A stretch of 64,000 nt of DNA, taken from assembly GCF_001700315.1 (NCBI RefSeq), contig NZ_MASJ01000003.1, positions 434,001 through 498,000 of the forward strand. The letters are read 5' to 3'. Positions 45,980-55,442 of the stretch are shown here, piece by piece (positions within the stretch are counted from its first letter, which is position 1; each line of letters begins with the position of its first letter). Made by a program: the position numbers and the translations under genes. The notes under the pieces are model-generated. The model searched no databases, was not told the origin of the DNA, and saw nothing but the letters and a program-made list of their open reading frames with translations. Origin of the DNA: Caryophanon tenue. GTDB lineage: Bacteria > Bacillota > Bacilli > Bacillales_A > Planococcaceae.

Positions 45980-45996
45980 GCTTAAATCCCCCTCAA

Positions 45997-47805
45997 TTAA
46001 TACACGTCGCGTAAGTAACGCTCATCTTGTTGCAGTTGTTTAATATATGCCGATGCTTGTTCTTGTGATAAATTGCCTTGTGTTGCCACGATGTCAATTA
46101 ACGTTTGTTCCACATCTTTTGCCATATGCTTTTCATCGCCACATACGTAAATATAGGCGCCGTTTTGAAGCCATTTGTATAATTCTTCTGCTTGCTCTTG
46201 CATGCGGTGCTGTACGTATACTTTTTGGTCGGTATCACGTGAGAATGCAACATGTAAGTTTGTTAATGTACCGTTTGCTAACCATGCTTGTAATTCTGTT
46301 TGGTATAAGAAGTCTGTTACGAAATGTTGTTCACCGAAGAATAACCAAGATTCACCTGTTGCGCCTGTTTCCTCGCGCTCTTGTAAGAACGAACGGAATG
46401 GGGCAATCCCTGTACCAGGACCAATCATAATGACTGGTTTATCTTCCGCAGGTAATTTGAAGTTCGGGTTTTTATGAACATATACATTTACTGTATCGCC
46501 AATTTCTAGTTGGTCCGCTACTTGTGTAGAGGCAACACCGAAACGCTCACGTCCGTATGCTTCATAACCAACACGTCCGATTGTTACATGTACTTCCTCG
46601 TCAACCGCTGATTGTGCGCTTGAAATAGAGTATAAGCGACCCGGAATCTTGCGTAGTAAGCTTACAAATTGCTCTTCTGTCCATGAGAATGGACCATAAC
46701 TTTCTGCGATATCTAATAAGTCACGCCCATATACGAAGTCTTTTACCGATGTTTGTGTGACAATGTTTTGGAAATCACTATGTGTTGTAAATTCAGCGAT
46801 TTTTTGTAATAAAGGTTTTGATAATACCGTAATTTCGTAATGGTTAATAAGCGCATCACGTAATGTTTGCGTCGTATCACCAGTAGGAACGGTTTTACTC
46901 GCATCGAACTTAAGTGTAGCGATTAATGCATCGACTAATTGTTCATTGTTTTTTGGTACAATGCCTAAGCTATCGCCTGGTTCATACGTAATACCAGAAT
47001 TTTCAAGTGAAATTTCTAAGTGTGTCGTATGTTTATTTGAGCCTGTCATGTTTAAGTTGATTTTTTCAACGATTTCAGCTGCAAAAGGCTTGTTACGCGT
47101 ATATTCCACTGCTGTTGCAGGTGATGAAGTCTCTTGTGACGAAGCAGCTGTCGTTTCTGTAGCAGTAGCTAATACTTGTTTCACATCTGTAAACCATTTT
47201 GCAGCAGGCTCTTCATAGTCAACATCGCATTCTACGATAGGGAGTAGTGCCTGTGCACCTAATTCTAAGAAGCGGTTGTTAAAGTCATGACCTGTTTTAC
47301 AGTAAAATTCATACGATGTGTCACCAAGTGCTAATACAGCAAAGCGTACGTGATCAAGCTTTGGTGCGCGTTTTGAATATAAAAATTCATGGAAACCAAG
47401 GGCGTTATCAGGTGGCTCACCTTCTCCATTTGTGCTCGCCACAATTAACACATCTTCCACTTTCTTTAAATTGTTTGGCTTGAACTTTGCCATTGACGCT
47501 ACTTCTACTTCTAAGCCTTGCGTTTGAAGCTCAGCACCGATATTTTGCGCAAGCTTTTGTGCGTTGCCTGTTTGAGAGGCGAATAATACAGTGACTGTAC
47601 GTGTTTGTGGAGGCGCAGCAGGGGCCCCTACAGTCGGTGTGCTTCCAGCTTCAATCACTTCTTCAACGATAACATCTGACACGCTTGTTGCAGCTAAATA
47701 GCCATTTAACCAAACTTTTTGTGCGCTTGTTAGTTTAGGGAGTAACTCATTTAATAGTTTGACTTGTTCCTCGTTAAAAGGACTGTTAATTACTTGTAAT
47801 TTCAC
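45997..47805 (-). CDS. cysJ: assimilatory sulfite reductase flavoprotein subunit CysJ
   Basis: NADPH-oxidising diflavin reductase. 602 aa: N-terminal leader like Bacillus CysJ ([21 protein letters not shown]), flavodoxin domain ([20 protein letters not shown] ... [13 protein letters not shown]), FAD domain ([10 protein letters not shown]) and NADP domain ([18 protein letters not shown] ... [14 protein letters not shown]). GTG at 47805, five bases from GAGGTGG, aligns with B. subtilis; a GTG at 47814 overlaps that site. Operon partner of cysI. Confidence 0.95.
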   Translation of the reverse strand: MKLQVINSPFNEEQVKLLNELLPKLTSAQKVWLNGYLAATSVSDVIVEEVIEAGSTPTVGAPAAPPQTRTVTVLFASQTGNAQKLAQNIGAELQTQGLEVEVASMAKFKPNNLKKVEDVLIVASTNGEGEPPDNALGFHEFLYSKRAPKLDHVRFAVLALGDTSYEFYCKTGHDFNNRFLELGAQALLPIVECDVDYEEPAAKWFTDVKQVLATATETTAASSQETSSPATAVEYTRNKPFAAEIVEKINLNMTGSNKHTTHLEISLENSGITYEPGDSLGIVPKNNEQLVDALIATLKFDASKTVPTGDTTQTLRDALINHYEITVLSKPLLQKIAEFTTHSDFQNIVTQTSVKDFVYGRDLLDIAESYGPFSWTEEQFVSLLRKIPGRLYSISSAQSAVDEEVHVTIGRVGYEAYGRERFGVASTQVADQLEIGDTVNVYVHKNPNFKLPAEDKPVIMIGPGTGIAPFRSFLQEREETGATGESWLFFGEQHFVTDFLYQTELQAWLANGTLTNLHVAFSRDTDQKVYVQHRMQEQAEELYKWLQNGAYIYVCGDEKHMAKDVEQTLIDIVATQGNLSQEQASAYIKQLQQDERYLRDVY

Positions 47806-47829
47806 TAATTCCACCTCGTAGAACGTTTG

Positions 47830-47976
47830 TTATTTCAAACGAATTTTTTCATTCTTTTCGATTTGTACAATGTAATTATCTTGCACCACTAATGTAACTG
47901 AACCATATTGAAGGTCACGCAAGAGTTTGCGCAAATTTTCAATCGTAGCTTCATGATTCTCTTTGCGCTTATCCAT
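47830..47976 (-). CDS. yezD: YezD family small protein (DUF2292)
   Basis: 48-aa protein read on the minus strand, ATG 47976 to TAA 47830. Its sequence includes IENLRKLLRDLQYGSVTLVVQDN and the ending VQIEKNEKIRLK, the DUF2292/YezD pattern (G-S-V-x-hydrophobic then I-E-K-x-E-K-I-R). Members are often beside sulfate/sulfite assimilation genes, as here between sirB and cysJ; molecular role unknown. AAAGGAG precedes it by 9 bases, and the start overlaps the end of the chelatase gene by 8 bp. Confidence 0.85.
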   Translation of the reverse strand: MDKRKENHEATIENLRKLLRDLQYGSVTLVVQDNYIVQIEKNEKIRLK

Positions 47977-48730
47977 GCGCCACACGCTCCTTTATTGTTC
48001 GAATTTGCTGTAGTGTTTGCTCTGCACGTTCTGCGAGTACCGCTTGGACGTTTTTATCGTAACCGAGTGGGGCACAGAGTGTAACCGGTGCAGTTGTAAA
48101 CTGTAGGCTTGCGATTGTTTTTTCAATGTGTTGCTGTAGTAAGCCACTAAATAGTAAATACGGAATAATATAAATCGGTGTACGGTCGTTTGATTGCTGT
48201 ATGTGCTGGAGTGTGTCTTCAAATGTCGGACCAACGCCATACAAAAAGCAAACATCGACAGGGCGCTGAATACGCGCTGAAAAATGTTGAGCAATTATTG
48301 TTAAATCTTGCTTCGGTGTTGGGTCACTGCTACCACGACCAATCAAATAAATATGGGCATCTTCTTCCACAGAGTGCGCAAACAGACGGTCATGTAAGCT
48401 ATCAAGCAGTTTGTCGTGCATACCAAACGGTTTTCCCAAGGTGAACTGTACGTGAGGGAATAATTGTTGTGCTTTTGCTAAGTCTTCAGGGATATCGATT
48501 TTGGCATGATTGGCAGTGAGTAATAAAATGGGCACGACAGCAATCGTTGTGGCACCTTGTTCGACGCAACGACGAACACCATCAACAATGTCAGGCTGCG
48601 CTAATTCTAAAAAGCAAATTTCCTGAATGTTAGTACGAACGTTTTGTTTGACGAACTCGATGAATTGAATCGCTTCGTCAACACCTTGTTGGACGCGTGT
48701 ACCATGCGCGACGTATAAAACTGCTTCCAT
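47969..48730 (-). CDS. sirB: sirohydrochlorin chelatase (CbiX/SirB type)
   Basis: Inserts iron into sirohydrochlorin to give siroheme for CysI. 253 aa with two CbiX repeats: EAVLYVAHGTRVQQGVDEA (metal/His site near residue 9) and IVPILLLTANHAKIDIP in the first half, HIYLIGRGSSDPTPKQD and IYIIPYLLFSGLLQQHIEK in the second. ATG 48730 lies after GAAGGTG; an in-frame ATG at 48739 abuts that site. Between cobA and yezD. A cobalt chelatase role is less likely given the sulfite reductase neighbours. Confidence 0.92.
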   Translation of the reverse strand: MEAVLYVAHGTRVQQGVDEAIQFIEFVKQNVRTNIQEICFLELAQPDIVDGVRRCVEQGATTIAVVPILLLTANHAKIDIPEDLAKAQQLFPHVQFTLGKPFGMHDKLLDSLHDRLFAHSVEEDAHIYLIGRGSSDPTPKQDLTIIAQHFSARIQRPVDVCFLYGVGPTFEDTLQHIQQSNDRTPIYIIPYLLFSGLLQQHIEKTIASLQFTTAPVTLCAPLGYDKNVQAVLAERAEQTLQQIRTIKERVAHG

Positions 48731-48743
48731 GTTTAACACCTTC

Positions 48744-49523
48744 TTATACTGAAATTCCTTGAACGCTTGCTTCTTGTGCTAGCTTTTGTTCGAACCATTG
48801 GATTTTGTCGCGTACTTGAACGACATCACCAACGATAATCATACTCGGGTTTTGAATTTGTGCTTCTGCAACAATAGTGACAATAGTCTCTAATGTACCA
48901 GTAACGGTTTGTTGATTATGTGATGTGCCCCAGTGAATAAGAGCTACAGGTGTCGAAGCGGCTTTACCATGTGTCATCAGCTGCTGCGTAATGTATGGTA
49001 AATTACCAACACCCATATAAATCGCTAATGTATCAACGCCTTGTGCTAAATTACTCCATTTAATGGCGTCATCTTTTCCTTCACGCATATGGCCGGTCAC
49101 AATCGCAAAGCTTGATGCATAATCGCGGTGTGTAACGGGAATGCCTGCATATGCAGGTGCTGCGATACCAGATGTAATGCCTGGTACGATTTCAAATGGA
49201 ATATTTGCCTCGGCTAATACTTCCGCTTCTTCCGCACCACGACCAAATACGAATGGGTCGCCACCTTTTAAGCGTGTAACTATTTTGCCACGTTTCGCAT
49301 ATTGCACTAACAATGTGTGAATGCGGTCTTGAATAACGCCGTGATAATTTGGTAATTTTCCGACAAAGATTAGCTCCGCACTTGGTTTTGCGTGTGACAA
49401 TAACTCTTTATTAATTAAACGATCATATAGAATAACATCAGCCTGTTGAATGCATTTAAGTCCTTTAACCGTAATGAGATCAACATCGCCAGGGCCGGCG
49501 CCTACAATATATACTTTACTCAT
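48744..49523 (-). CDS. cobA: uroporphyrinogen-III C-methyltransferase
   Basis: SAM-dependent double methylation of uroporphyrinogen III to precorrin-2, first committed step to siroheme. 259 aa with VYIVGAGPGDVDLITVKGLKCIQQADVILYDRL, the RLKGGDPFVFGRGAEE motif and PGITSGIAAPAYAGIPVTHRDYASS. ATG 49523 with AGGGGG upstream on the minus strand; the longer frame from 49595 lies in the leader. A precorrin-2 dehydrogenase gene is not in this operon and must be elsewhere. First gene of the sulfite-reduction operon. Confidence 0.95.
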   Translation of the reverse strand: MSKVYIVGAGPGDVDLITVKGLKCIQQADVILYDRLINKELLSHAKPSAELIFVGKLPNYHGVIQDRIHTLLVQYAKRGKIVTRLKGGDPFVFGRGAEEAEVLAEANIPFEIVPGITSGIAAPAYAGIPVTHRDYASSFAIVTGHMREGKDDAIKWSNLAQGVDTLAIYMGVGNLPYITQQLMTHGKAASTPVALIHWGTSHNQQTVTGTLETIVTIVAEAQIQNPSMIIVGDVVQVRDKIQWFEQKLAQEASVQGISV

Positions 49524-49610
49524 GTGAAATCCCCCTCTGTATGTCAGTAAGTTGTTTCTGTGAATTACGGTTTGACTTAACGTGCATAAAACCATATGTA
49601 TTCACTGCCT

Positions 49611-49733
49611 CTATCCTGAATAGTCAGCAATTAAAATTTTTTTGTTCTGATTTATCTAACAATTTAGGATAGTCATATAATAATAATTAAAAACATATAA
49701 GTCAACTAGGAATTTAAGGTTTTTGGAATTTAA
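49611..49733 (-). promoter_or_regulatory. promoter, upstream direct repeats and leader hairpin of the cobA-cysI operon
   Basis: Minus-strand promoter TTGACT (49705-49700), 17-bp spacer, TATTAT (49682-49677). Two copies of GGAATTTAA (49709-49717 and 49725-49733, 16 bp apart) lie just upstream of the -35, a plausible regulator site (CymR- or CysL-like control would fit, but was not established). The leader of about 147 nt begins with an inverted repeat CTATCCT / AGGATAG (49611-49617 / 49666-49672). No S-box riboswitch was recognised. Confidence 0.6.
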
Positions 49734-49837
49734 TGAGGAAGCGAAAGAGGAGAAAGTCTGTTAAACTAAGGTTTTAGCACCTATACGCTATATATTTACG
49801 TGAAAATAAATTTCAGAACATGTAAAATGAAAAAAGA

Positions 49838-49876
49838 AAAAGCATGAGCGTCACTAGGAAATGCGCTCATGCTTTA
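49838..49876 (-). terminator. intrinsic terminator of fer
   Basis: Stem AAAGCATGAGCG / CGCTCATGCTTT flanking 12 bases; on the minus strand a T-rich tail follows. Confidence 0.85.
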
Positions 49877-49886
49877 TGTGTACGAA

Positions 49887-50171
<285 letters not shown>

Positions 50172-50239
50172 CTACTACCTTATTCTAAAGCTCAAACGAG
50201 GACTTTTCAATAAAAACACTTAAAACGGGGGAATTAAGT

Positions 50240-51259
50240 TTGAAACTGGAAGAACTTCTATTATATTTATGTCACTTATTTCGAGAGGAACGTACCGTAT
50301 CTGCACCGTATCATTTGTTAAAAGGAAAAAAGTCTGGACAAACGATTCAAGATGTTGGCTTATTTTCGCTCTATCCGTACTTTGGTATTTTGCCGAAATT
50401 ACAGCGTGCGACATATGACCGTGCGATACAGCAATTAATCGACCAACAAATGCTCGTTGTTCAACCAGATGGCTATTATCAAATTTTACACATGCCAGAG
50501 CAGTTGCAAACGAATATTTTATATTTTGATGGATGGCATTATCGTGGAAACGAAACGATTTTTTTTGCGCGTGTATCGTTAGCTGTACAAACACTATCAC
50601 AGCAACAAGCAGGTGATATGCGGTTTATCCCGCTTCAAAAAGATGACTATGTACAGCGGTTTGTCCGTGATTTTTTAACATGGGCGCAATATAGTAGCGG
50701 TGTCGTAGGGACAGCGTTAAAAGATGAACTGACTGTCATCTGTGAGCATTTAACACCTGAACGAGCACAGCTGCTGCTGCAGCGCTTAGCTGGTGCATCA
50801 ATAAGTGGTTACTCGTGGGCACAGCTAGCACAATACCGTAATGAAAGCCCGTTAGAGACACAGTTAGCCTTTACAAGTGTACTGCATGAATGTTTAGCCT
50901 TAATTGCAACGCTGCATGTACCATTATTACAAGCGCTAGCACAAAATATTCGCATGACCGAGGTCGTTACTTCTTCGGCTGCACAAACTGCCAATTATTT
51001 TTATGCGGGTGATACGATTGAGCAAATTGCAGCGAAAAGACGCTTGAAAACGAGCACAATTGAAGACCATTTAATTGAGATGGCAATGAATGATGTGAAT
51101 TTTCCATTTGAACAATTTGTGAGCGAGGATGAGCGAGCGTCTGTATTAGCACTTGCTGACCAATTACAAACGAAAAAACTACGTCAATTAAAAGAGCATG
51201 TACCGCAGCTTAGTTATTTTCAGCTGCGCCTTATTTTAGCGAAAGGGGGAAAAGCGTAA
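50240..51259 (+). CDS. ypbB: YpbB-like helix-turn-helix protein encoded upstream of RecQ-type helicase
   Basis: 339-aa protein of the YpbB family. The C-terminal part has a helix-turn-helix (DTIEQIAAKRRLKTSTIEDHLIEMA, about residues 255-280), the HTH_40 type usually attached or adjacent to RecQ helicases; the N-terminal 200 residues are a helical domain without assigned role. TTG start at 50240 with AACGGGGG eight bases upstream. Stop and recS start share one base (TAATG), so the pair is coupled and probably acts together in DNA repair. Confidence 0.88.
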   Translation: MKLEELLLYLCHLFREERTVSAPYHLLKGKKSGQTIQDVGLFSLYPYFGILPKLQRATYDRAIQQLIDQQMLVVQPDGYYQILHMPEQLQTNILYFDGWHYRGNETIFFARVSLAVQTLSQQQAGDMRFIPLQKDDYVQRFVRDFLTWAQYSSGVVGTALKDELTVICEHLTPERAQLLLQRLAGASISGYSWAQLAQYRNESPLETQLAFTSVLHECLALIATLHVPLLQALAQNIRMTEVVTSSAAQTANYFYAGDTIEQIAAKRRLKTSTIEDHLIEMAMNDVNFPFEQFVSEDERASVLALADQLQTKKLRQLKEHVPQLSYFQLRLILAKGGKA

Positions 51260-52686
51260 TGTTAGAAGCAGCATTACGACAGTATTTTGGGTATCAGCAT
51301 TTTCGAGAAGGACAGCAAGATGTCATTGAAGCGGTGATGCGCGGTGAAGATGTCATTGCGGTGTTGCCAACAGGGACAGGAAAATCGCTTTGTTATCAAC
51401 TGCCGACAAAATTACTTCCTCATGCGACATTAATTATTTCACCACTCTTGTCACTGATGCAAGACCAAGTAGACCAATTGAAGCGTTTTGGTGAAAAACG
51501 CGTCATTGCCCTAAATTCCTTTTTAAATCGAGGCGAAAAGCAGGAAGTCCTACAGAAGCTTGGGCAATATGAATATATTTTCACATCGCCAGAGATGCTT
51601 CAACAGCCACATGTACAGCAAGCGTTACAACACGTAAAATTATCATTAATCGTTGTCGATGAAGCGCATTGTTTATCGCAATGGGGATTTGACTTTCGAC
51701 CGGATTATTTACAGCTAGCATCAGTGTTTGATTCGTTAGCACGACCGGGTATACTAGCATTATCTGCAACGGCTACAACGCAAGTTTTAGTGGATATTAA
51801 ACAATATTTGCAAATGCGTAGTCCACATGAATGTATTCATTCTGTCGACCGACCAGCTATTCGCTTAATGCGTGAACGTTTTGAAACAGCAGAGCAAAAA
51901 TTAGCATGGGCATTTGATTATATTCGACAAGCGCAAGGAGCGGGTATTTTTTATACACAATCTCGTGCTAAATGTGAACAATATGCTGCGGTATTAGTTG
52001 AGCAAGGAGTACGCATTGCGTATTATCATGGTGGTATGGAGCTGTACGACCGACAGTTAATCCAACAGCAGTTTTTACAAGGACAGCTGGACTGGATTGT
52101 TGCAACGAACGCGTTTGGTATGGGTGTCCATAAAGATAATATTCGGCATATTATGCATGAAACATTGCCACAAACAATGGCAAACTATATGCAAGAAATC
52201 GGACGGGCAGGGCGAGACGGGCAGCCAGCAATCGCCGTATTATTATATGCACAAGGAGACGAGGAGCGCGTGCATTATATCGCGACAGAAGACTTACCAC
52301 AAGATGCTCATGTTGATGCGTATGATGCACATCGACAAGGAGACGTTACACAGCTTGTCACAAATGGTTGGATGACCGAGACACAGTTTCGTGTGCTTCA
52401 TTACTGGATGCAACAATTTTCCAACATAGAAATGAAACATTTTATCGGGCAACTACGTCTACAGAAGCGAGAGCAAATTATGGCGATGCAAAAAATGGTC
52501 GATGAGCAGAGTTGCTTACGACAAGTAATCTTGCACTATTTTGGTCAAACGTTACAAACGACGATTGAACAATGTTGTTCAAATTGTGGGGCTACGTACC
52601 AATTGCCAGCGTTTGAAGAGCCAGTAGTAGGGCTTACAATTGATGCATCGTGGCAAAAACGTTTATTGGCAATTTTTCCACAATAA
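51259..52686 (+). CDS. recS: RecQ-type ATP-dependent DNA helicase RecS
   Basis: 3'-5' superfamily 2 DNA helicase, 475 aa. Walker A is AVLPTGTGKSLCYQLP (Lys42), DEAH box VVDEAHCLSQWG (residues 134-137), motif III ALSATAT, motif V VATNAFGMGVHKDNIR and motif VI QEIGRAGRDGQP. The zinc-binding part is short (ILHYFG ... CCSNCG) and there is no HRDC domain, so it matches the short RecS form rather than full RecQ. Coupled to ypbB. Confidence 0.94.
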   Translation: MLEAALRQYFGYQHFREGQQDVIEAVMRGEDVIAVLPTGTGKSLCYQLPTKLLPHATLIISPLLSLMQDQVDQLKRFGEKRVIALNSFLNRGEKQEVLQKLGQYEYIFTSPEMLQQPHVQQALQHVKLSLIVVDEAHCLSQWGFDFRPDYLQLASVFDSLARPGILALSATATTQVLVDIKQYLQMRSPHECIHSVDRPAIRLMRERFETAEQKLAWAFDYIRQAQGAGIFYTQSRAKCEQYAAVLVEQGVRIAYYHGGMELYDRQLIQQQFLQGQLDWIVATNAFGMGVHKDNIRHIMHETLPQTMANYMQEIGRAGRDGQPAIAVLLYAQGDEERVHYIATEDLPQDAHVDAYDAHRQGDVTQLVTNGWMTETQFRVLHYWMQQFSNIEMKHFIGQLRLQKREQIMAMQKMVDEQSCLRQVILHYFGQTLQTTIEQCCSNCGATYQLPAFEEPVVGLTIDASWQKRLLAIFPQ

Positions 52687-52764
52687 TGCATGGATTAACA
52701 TTTACAATTTTAACGAAATTCGTCATAATGAACGAATAGAAAGTGAAAGACGGGGTGACTCGGA

Positions 52765-53517
52765 GTGTCAAAAGAAAAAAAGCAAAATAAATTTGAAGAT
52801 GGCCGACAAGAAATTGATTTGGATAAAATCAATTCACGTGTATCCAAGTCAAGCCAGAACACAGCGACGAAAACGAAATCAAATTCTTCTATTTTAACAC
52901 CAGTATTTTTATTGTTTATTTGTATTCCTTTAGCATTTGTTATCTATTTTTGGCAGTTTTATGATCCAGCAACGACGGCGGAGCAAGCGAAGGTAGAAGA
53001 AAATCAAGTAGTAGAAATCGCTAAAAATAATAATGGAACTTCCAATGAAGAACAAGCACTAGTAGATGATGAAAAAGAAAGTGCTGAGCAAGAAATTTTA
53101 TCTGAAGAAGAGCGTACAGCGGCAACATTAGCAGCTCAAGCGGCAGCAGAAAAAGCAGCGAAACAAGAAGCGGACCGTGTAGCGCAAAAAATCGCAGAGG
53201 AAAAGGCGGCAGAAGAAGCAGCGCAACAAGCAGCGATTGAAGAAGAGCGTCGTAAAGCGGAAGAGGAAGCGCGCCGCCAAGAACAGTTAGCAGAAGAAGC
53301 ACGTCAAAAAGCGGCTGCACAAGAGGCTGCGCGTCAAAAAGAAGAAGTAACGAAACAACAATCAACTGCGCGTAGTCATACAGTTCAGCCGAATGAAACG
53401 ATTTATCGTATTTCGGTGAATTATTACGGAAATGGCGACGCGGTAGAACGTATTAAGGCAGCAAATGGTTTAACATCGAATGAAATTAGTGTAGGCCAAA
53501 CGTTAATATTACCGTAA
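52765..53517 (+). CDS. ypbE: LysM domain membrane protein, YpbE-like
   Basis: 250-aa protein: basic/acidic cytoplasmic N-terminus, one membrane helix (ILTPVFLLFICIPLAFVIYFW, residues about 44-64), an Ala/Glu/Lys/Arg-rich extracytoplasmic coiled coil (about 95-200) and a C-terminal LysM domain (SHTVQPNETIYRISVNYYGNGDAVERIKAAN...). It probably bridges membrane and peptidoglycan. GTG start at 52765. Location after recS matches B. subtilis ypbE. Confidence 0.9.
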   Translation: MSKEKKQNKFEDGRQEIDLDKINSRVSKSSQNTATKTKSNSSILTPVFLLFICIPLAFVIYFWQFYDPATTAEQAKVEENQVVEIAKNNNGTSNEEQALVDDEKESAEQEILSEEERTAATLAAQAAAEKAAKQEADRVAQKIAEEKAAEEAAQQAAIEEERRKAEEEARRQEQLAEEARQKAAAQEAARQKEEVTKQQSTARSHTVQPNETIYRISVNYYGNGDAVERIKAANGLTSNEISVGQTLILP

Positions 53518-53552
53518 AAGAGCGCGTGACTTTTAAAAGTCACGCGCTTTTA
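53515..53552 (+). terminator. hairpin terminator after ypbE
   Basis: Perfect palindrome AGCGCGTGACTTTT / AAAAGTCACGCGCT (53521-53548) followed by a short TTTT tail. Confidence 0.75.
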
Positions 53553-53575
53553 ATGAAACGAAAGGATGATGAAGT

Positions 53576-54334
53576 ATGTGGAAGCAGTTAGGTGTATATG
53601 GTGCAATTGCGGGTGTTGGGACATTGGCATATATGTATCAGCTAGCACATCAAAACACCGTGAAAACACACGTGCTAACGTTAAAAGGCAAGCCAGAAAC
53701 TGTACGTGTCTTTTTTATTTCAGATGTACATGCACGTGTTATCGACGAAGCTTTATTACAGCAAGTAACAAATGTTGATTTTATTATTATTGGCGGAGAT
53801 TTTTGTGATAAGCGTGTCGGTTTAGCGCAAATAGAAAAAAACCTTGAAAAGCTAACGAATATTGCGCCTGTTTATTTTGCTTGGGGAAATAATGACCGAG
53901 AAGTAGGCGAAGCAATGCTAACGGAGCTTTTTGCACAGTATGATGTACGTGAGCTAAATAACGGCAATATTCGCTTGAATCAATTTAACAATCCATGGGT
54001 GATTGGCGCGATTAATGATACATCCAAGCGTGATTATAATATTGATGCGGCATTTGAAGGTACAAATGACGAAGATTTTGTTATTTACGTTTCGCATAAT
54101 CCGCAAGTGTTTCCGCGTACAACACCACGCTATCAACCTGTGTTAATGCTAGGTGGTCATTTACATGGCGGACAAATTCGCGTAGGGCGCTTCGGGATGC
54201 ACGAAAATGGTCGCTTTAAAATTGTCGATGGACGTGGTGAATTAATTAGTAACGGCTACGGGACGACGTTAGTGCCATTTCGTTTAGGAGCGCCACCTGA
54301 GACACATATTATTGAGATGCGTGTGACAGAGTAG
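53576..54334 (+). CDS. ypbG: metallophosphoesterase, YpbG-like
   Basis: 252-aa calcineurin-like phosphoesterase with an N-terminal hydrophobic anchor (LGVYGAIAGVGTLAYMY). Metal-binding motifs: ISDVHAR (D-x-H), IGGDFCD (GDxxD), WGNNDRE (GNxD), VSHNPQ and GGHLHGGQ. Substrate is unknown; relatives act on UDP-diacylglucosamine or cyclic nucleotides. ATG 53576 after AAAGGATGATGAAGT. Confidence 0.9.
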   Translation: MWKQLGVYGAIAGVGTLAYMYQLAHQNTVKTHVLTLKGKPETVRVFFISDVHARVIDEALLQQVTNVDFIIIGGDFCDKRVGLAQIEKNLEKLTNIAPVYFAWGNNDREVGEAMLTELFAQYDVRELNNGNIRLNQFNNPWVIGAINDTSKRDYNIDAAFEGTNDEDFVIYVSHNPQVFPRTTPRYQPVLMLGGHLHGGQIRVGRFGMHENGRFKIVDGRGELISNGYGTTLVPFRLGAPPETHIIEMRVTE

Positions 54335-54396
54335 AACGTTTTTGCGAACAAGTATATAATGAAAAGCAATTCAATGAGTAGGAGATGTCAATAAAC

Positions 54397-55374
54397 ATGG
54401 AAAAAGTAGATGCAGTTATTGTTGGTGGCGGGCCGTGTGGGTTAGCAGCAGCCATTGCACTGCAGCAAATTGGTTTACGACCTGTGGTGATTGAAAAAGG
54501 GAATATCGTGAACGCTATTTATGAATACCCAACGCACCAAACCTTTTTTAGTTCAAGTGAAAAGTTAGCGATTGGTGATGTGCCATTTATTGTAGAGCAA
54601 CGTAAGCCACATCGTAACCAAGCGCTTGTCTATTATCGTGAAGTTGTCAAAATGAAGCAAATTACGGTACATCGTTTCGAGAAGGTCGAAAAAGTACAAA
54701 AACGACAAGACGGAGCGTTTACAGTGACGACATCAAAGGCATTGTATGACACACCGTATGTAGTGATTGCGACAGGTTATTACGACCATCCGAATTATTT
54801 AGGTATTCCAGGGGAACAATTACCAAAAGTACATCATTATTTCAAAGAGGGGCATCCATTTTTTGATACGGATGTTGTCGTGATTGGTGGGAAAAACTCG
54901 GCCGTAGATGCGGCACTTGAACTGCATAAAGCAGGTGCACATGTTACATGTGTATACCGAGGTAGTGATTATTCACCGAGCGTGAAGCCGTGGGTATTAC
55001 CTGATTTTGCGGCACTTGTACGAAATGGCGACATTACGATGCATTTTGAGTCGCATGTGTGTAGCATTGATGAACATAGCGTAACGATTGAGAAACAAGG
55101 TGAGCAACTTCACATTGCCAATGATTTTGTATTTGCGATGACAGGTTATCACCCAGACCATAACTTTTTACTTGATATTGGTGTACGTATTGACGAGGAA
55201 ACCGGGCGTCCATTTGTAAAGGATGAAACGATGGAAACGAATGTGGAAAATTTATTTATTGCGGGCGTAATTGCGGCAGGCAATAATGCCAATGAAATTT
55301 TTATTGAAAATGGTCGCTTCCACGGTGAGCAAATTGCGACAGCGATTGCTGCACAGCAACTGATTGAGAAATAA
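54397..55374 (+). CDS. ypdA: bacillithiol disulfide reductase YpdA (Bdr)
   Basis: NADPH-dependent FAD flavoenzyme that reduces bacillithiol disulfide. 325 aa: FAD-binding VIVGGGPCGLAAAIALQ with Cys14, the conserved cysteine implicated in YpdA activity, NADPH-binding VVVIGGKNSAVDAALEL and a C-terminal FAD site LFIAGVIAAGNNANEIF. Starting at ATG 54397 places the key cysteine at 14, as in characterised enzymes; an ATG at 54385 is only one base from the AGGAG site. Presence implies this organism makes bacillithiol. Confidence 0.92.
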   Translation: MEKVDAVIVGGGPCGLAAAIALQQIGLRPVVIEKGNIVNAIYEYPTHQTFFSSSEKLAIGDVPFIVEQRKPHRNQALVYYREVVKMKQITVHRFEKVEKVQKRQDGAFTVTTSKALYDTPYVVIATGYYDHPNYLGIPGEQLPKVHHYFKEGHPFFDTDVVVIGGKNSAVDAALELHKAGAHVTCVYRGSDYSPSVKPWVLPDFAALVRNGDITMHFESHVCSIDEHSVTIEKQGEQLHIANDFVFAMTGYHPDHNFLLDIGVRIDEETGRPFVKDETMETNVENLFIAGVIAAGNNANEIFIENGRFHGEQIATAIAAQQLIEK

Positions 55375-55392
55375 AGCTGTCTATATACGAGA

Positions 55393-55438
55393 AAAACACA
55401 CTTCGAAATCATAACCGTTTCGAAGTGTGTTTTTTGTA
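55393..55438. terminator. bidirectional terminator between ypdA and ansA
   Basis: Perfect 16-bp stem AAAACACACTTCGAAA / TTTCGAAGTGTGTTTT (55393-55408 / 55418-55433) with A- and T-runs. Confidence 0.93.
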
Positions 55439-55442
55439 GTAG

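Noticed and set aside
53021-53365. Leu-rich minus-strand ORF opposite ypbE
   Set aside because: Produced by the Ala/Glu-rich coiled-coil codons on the other strand; no start signal.
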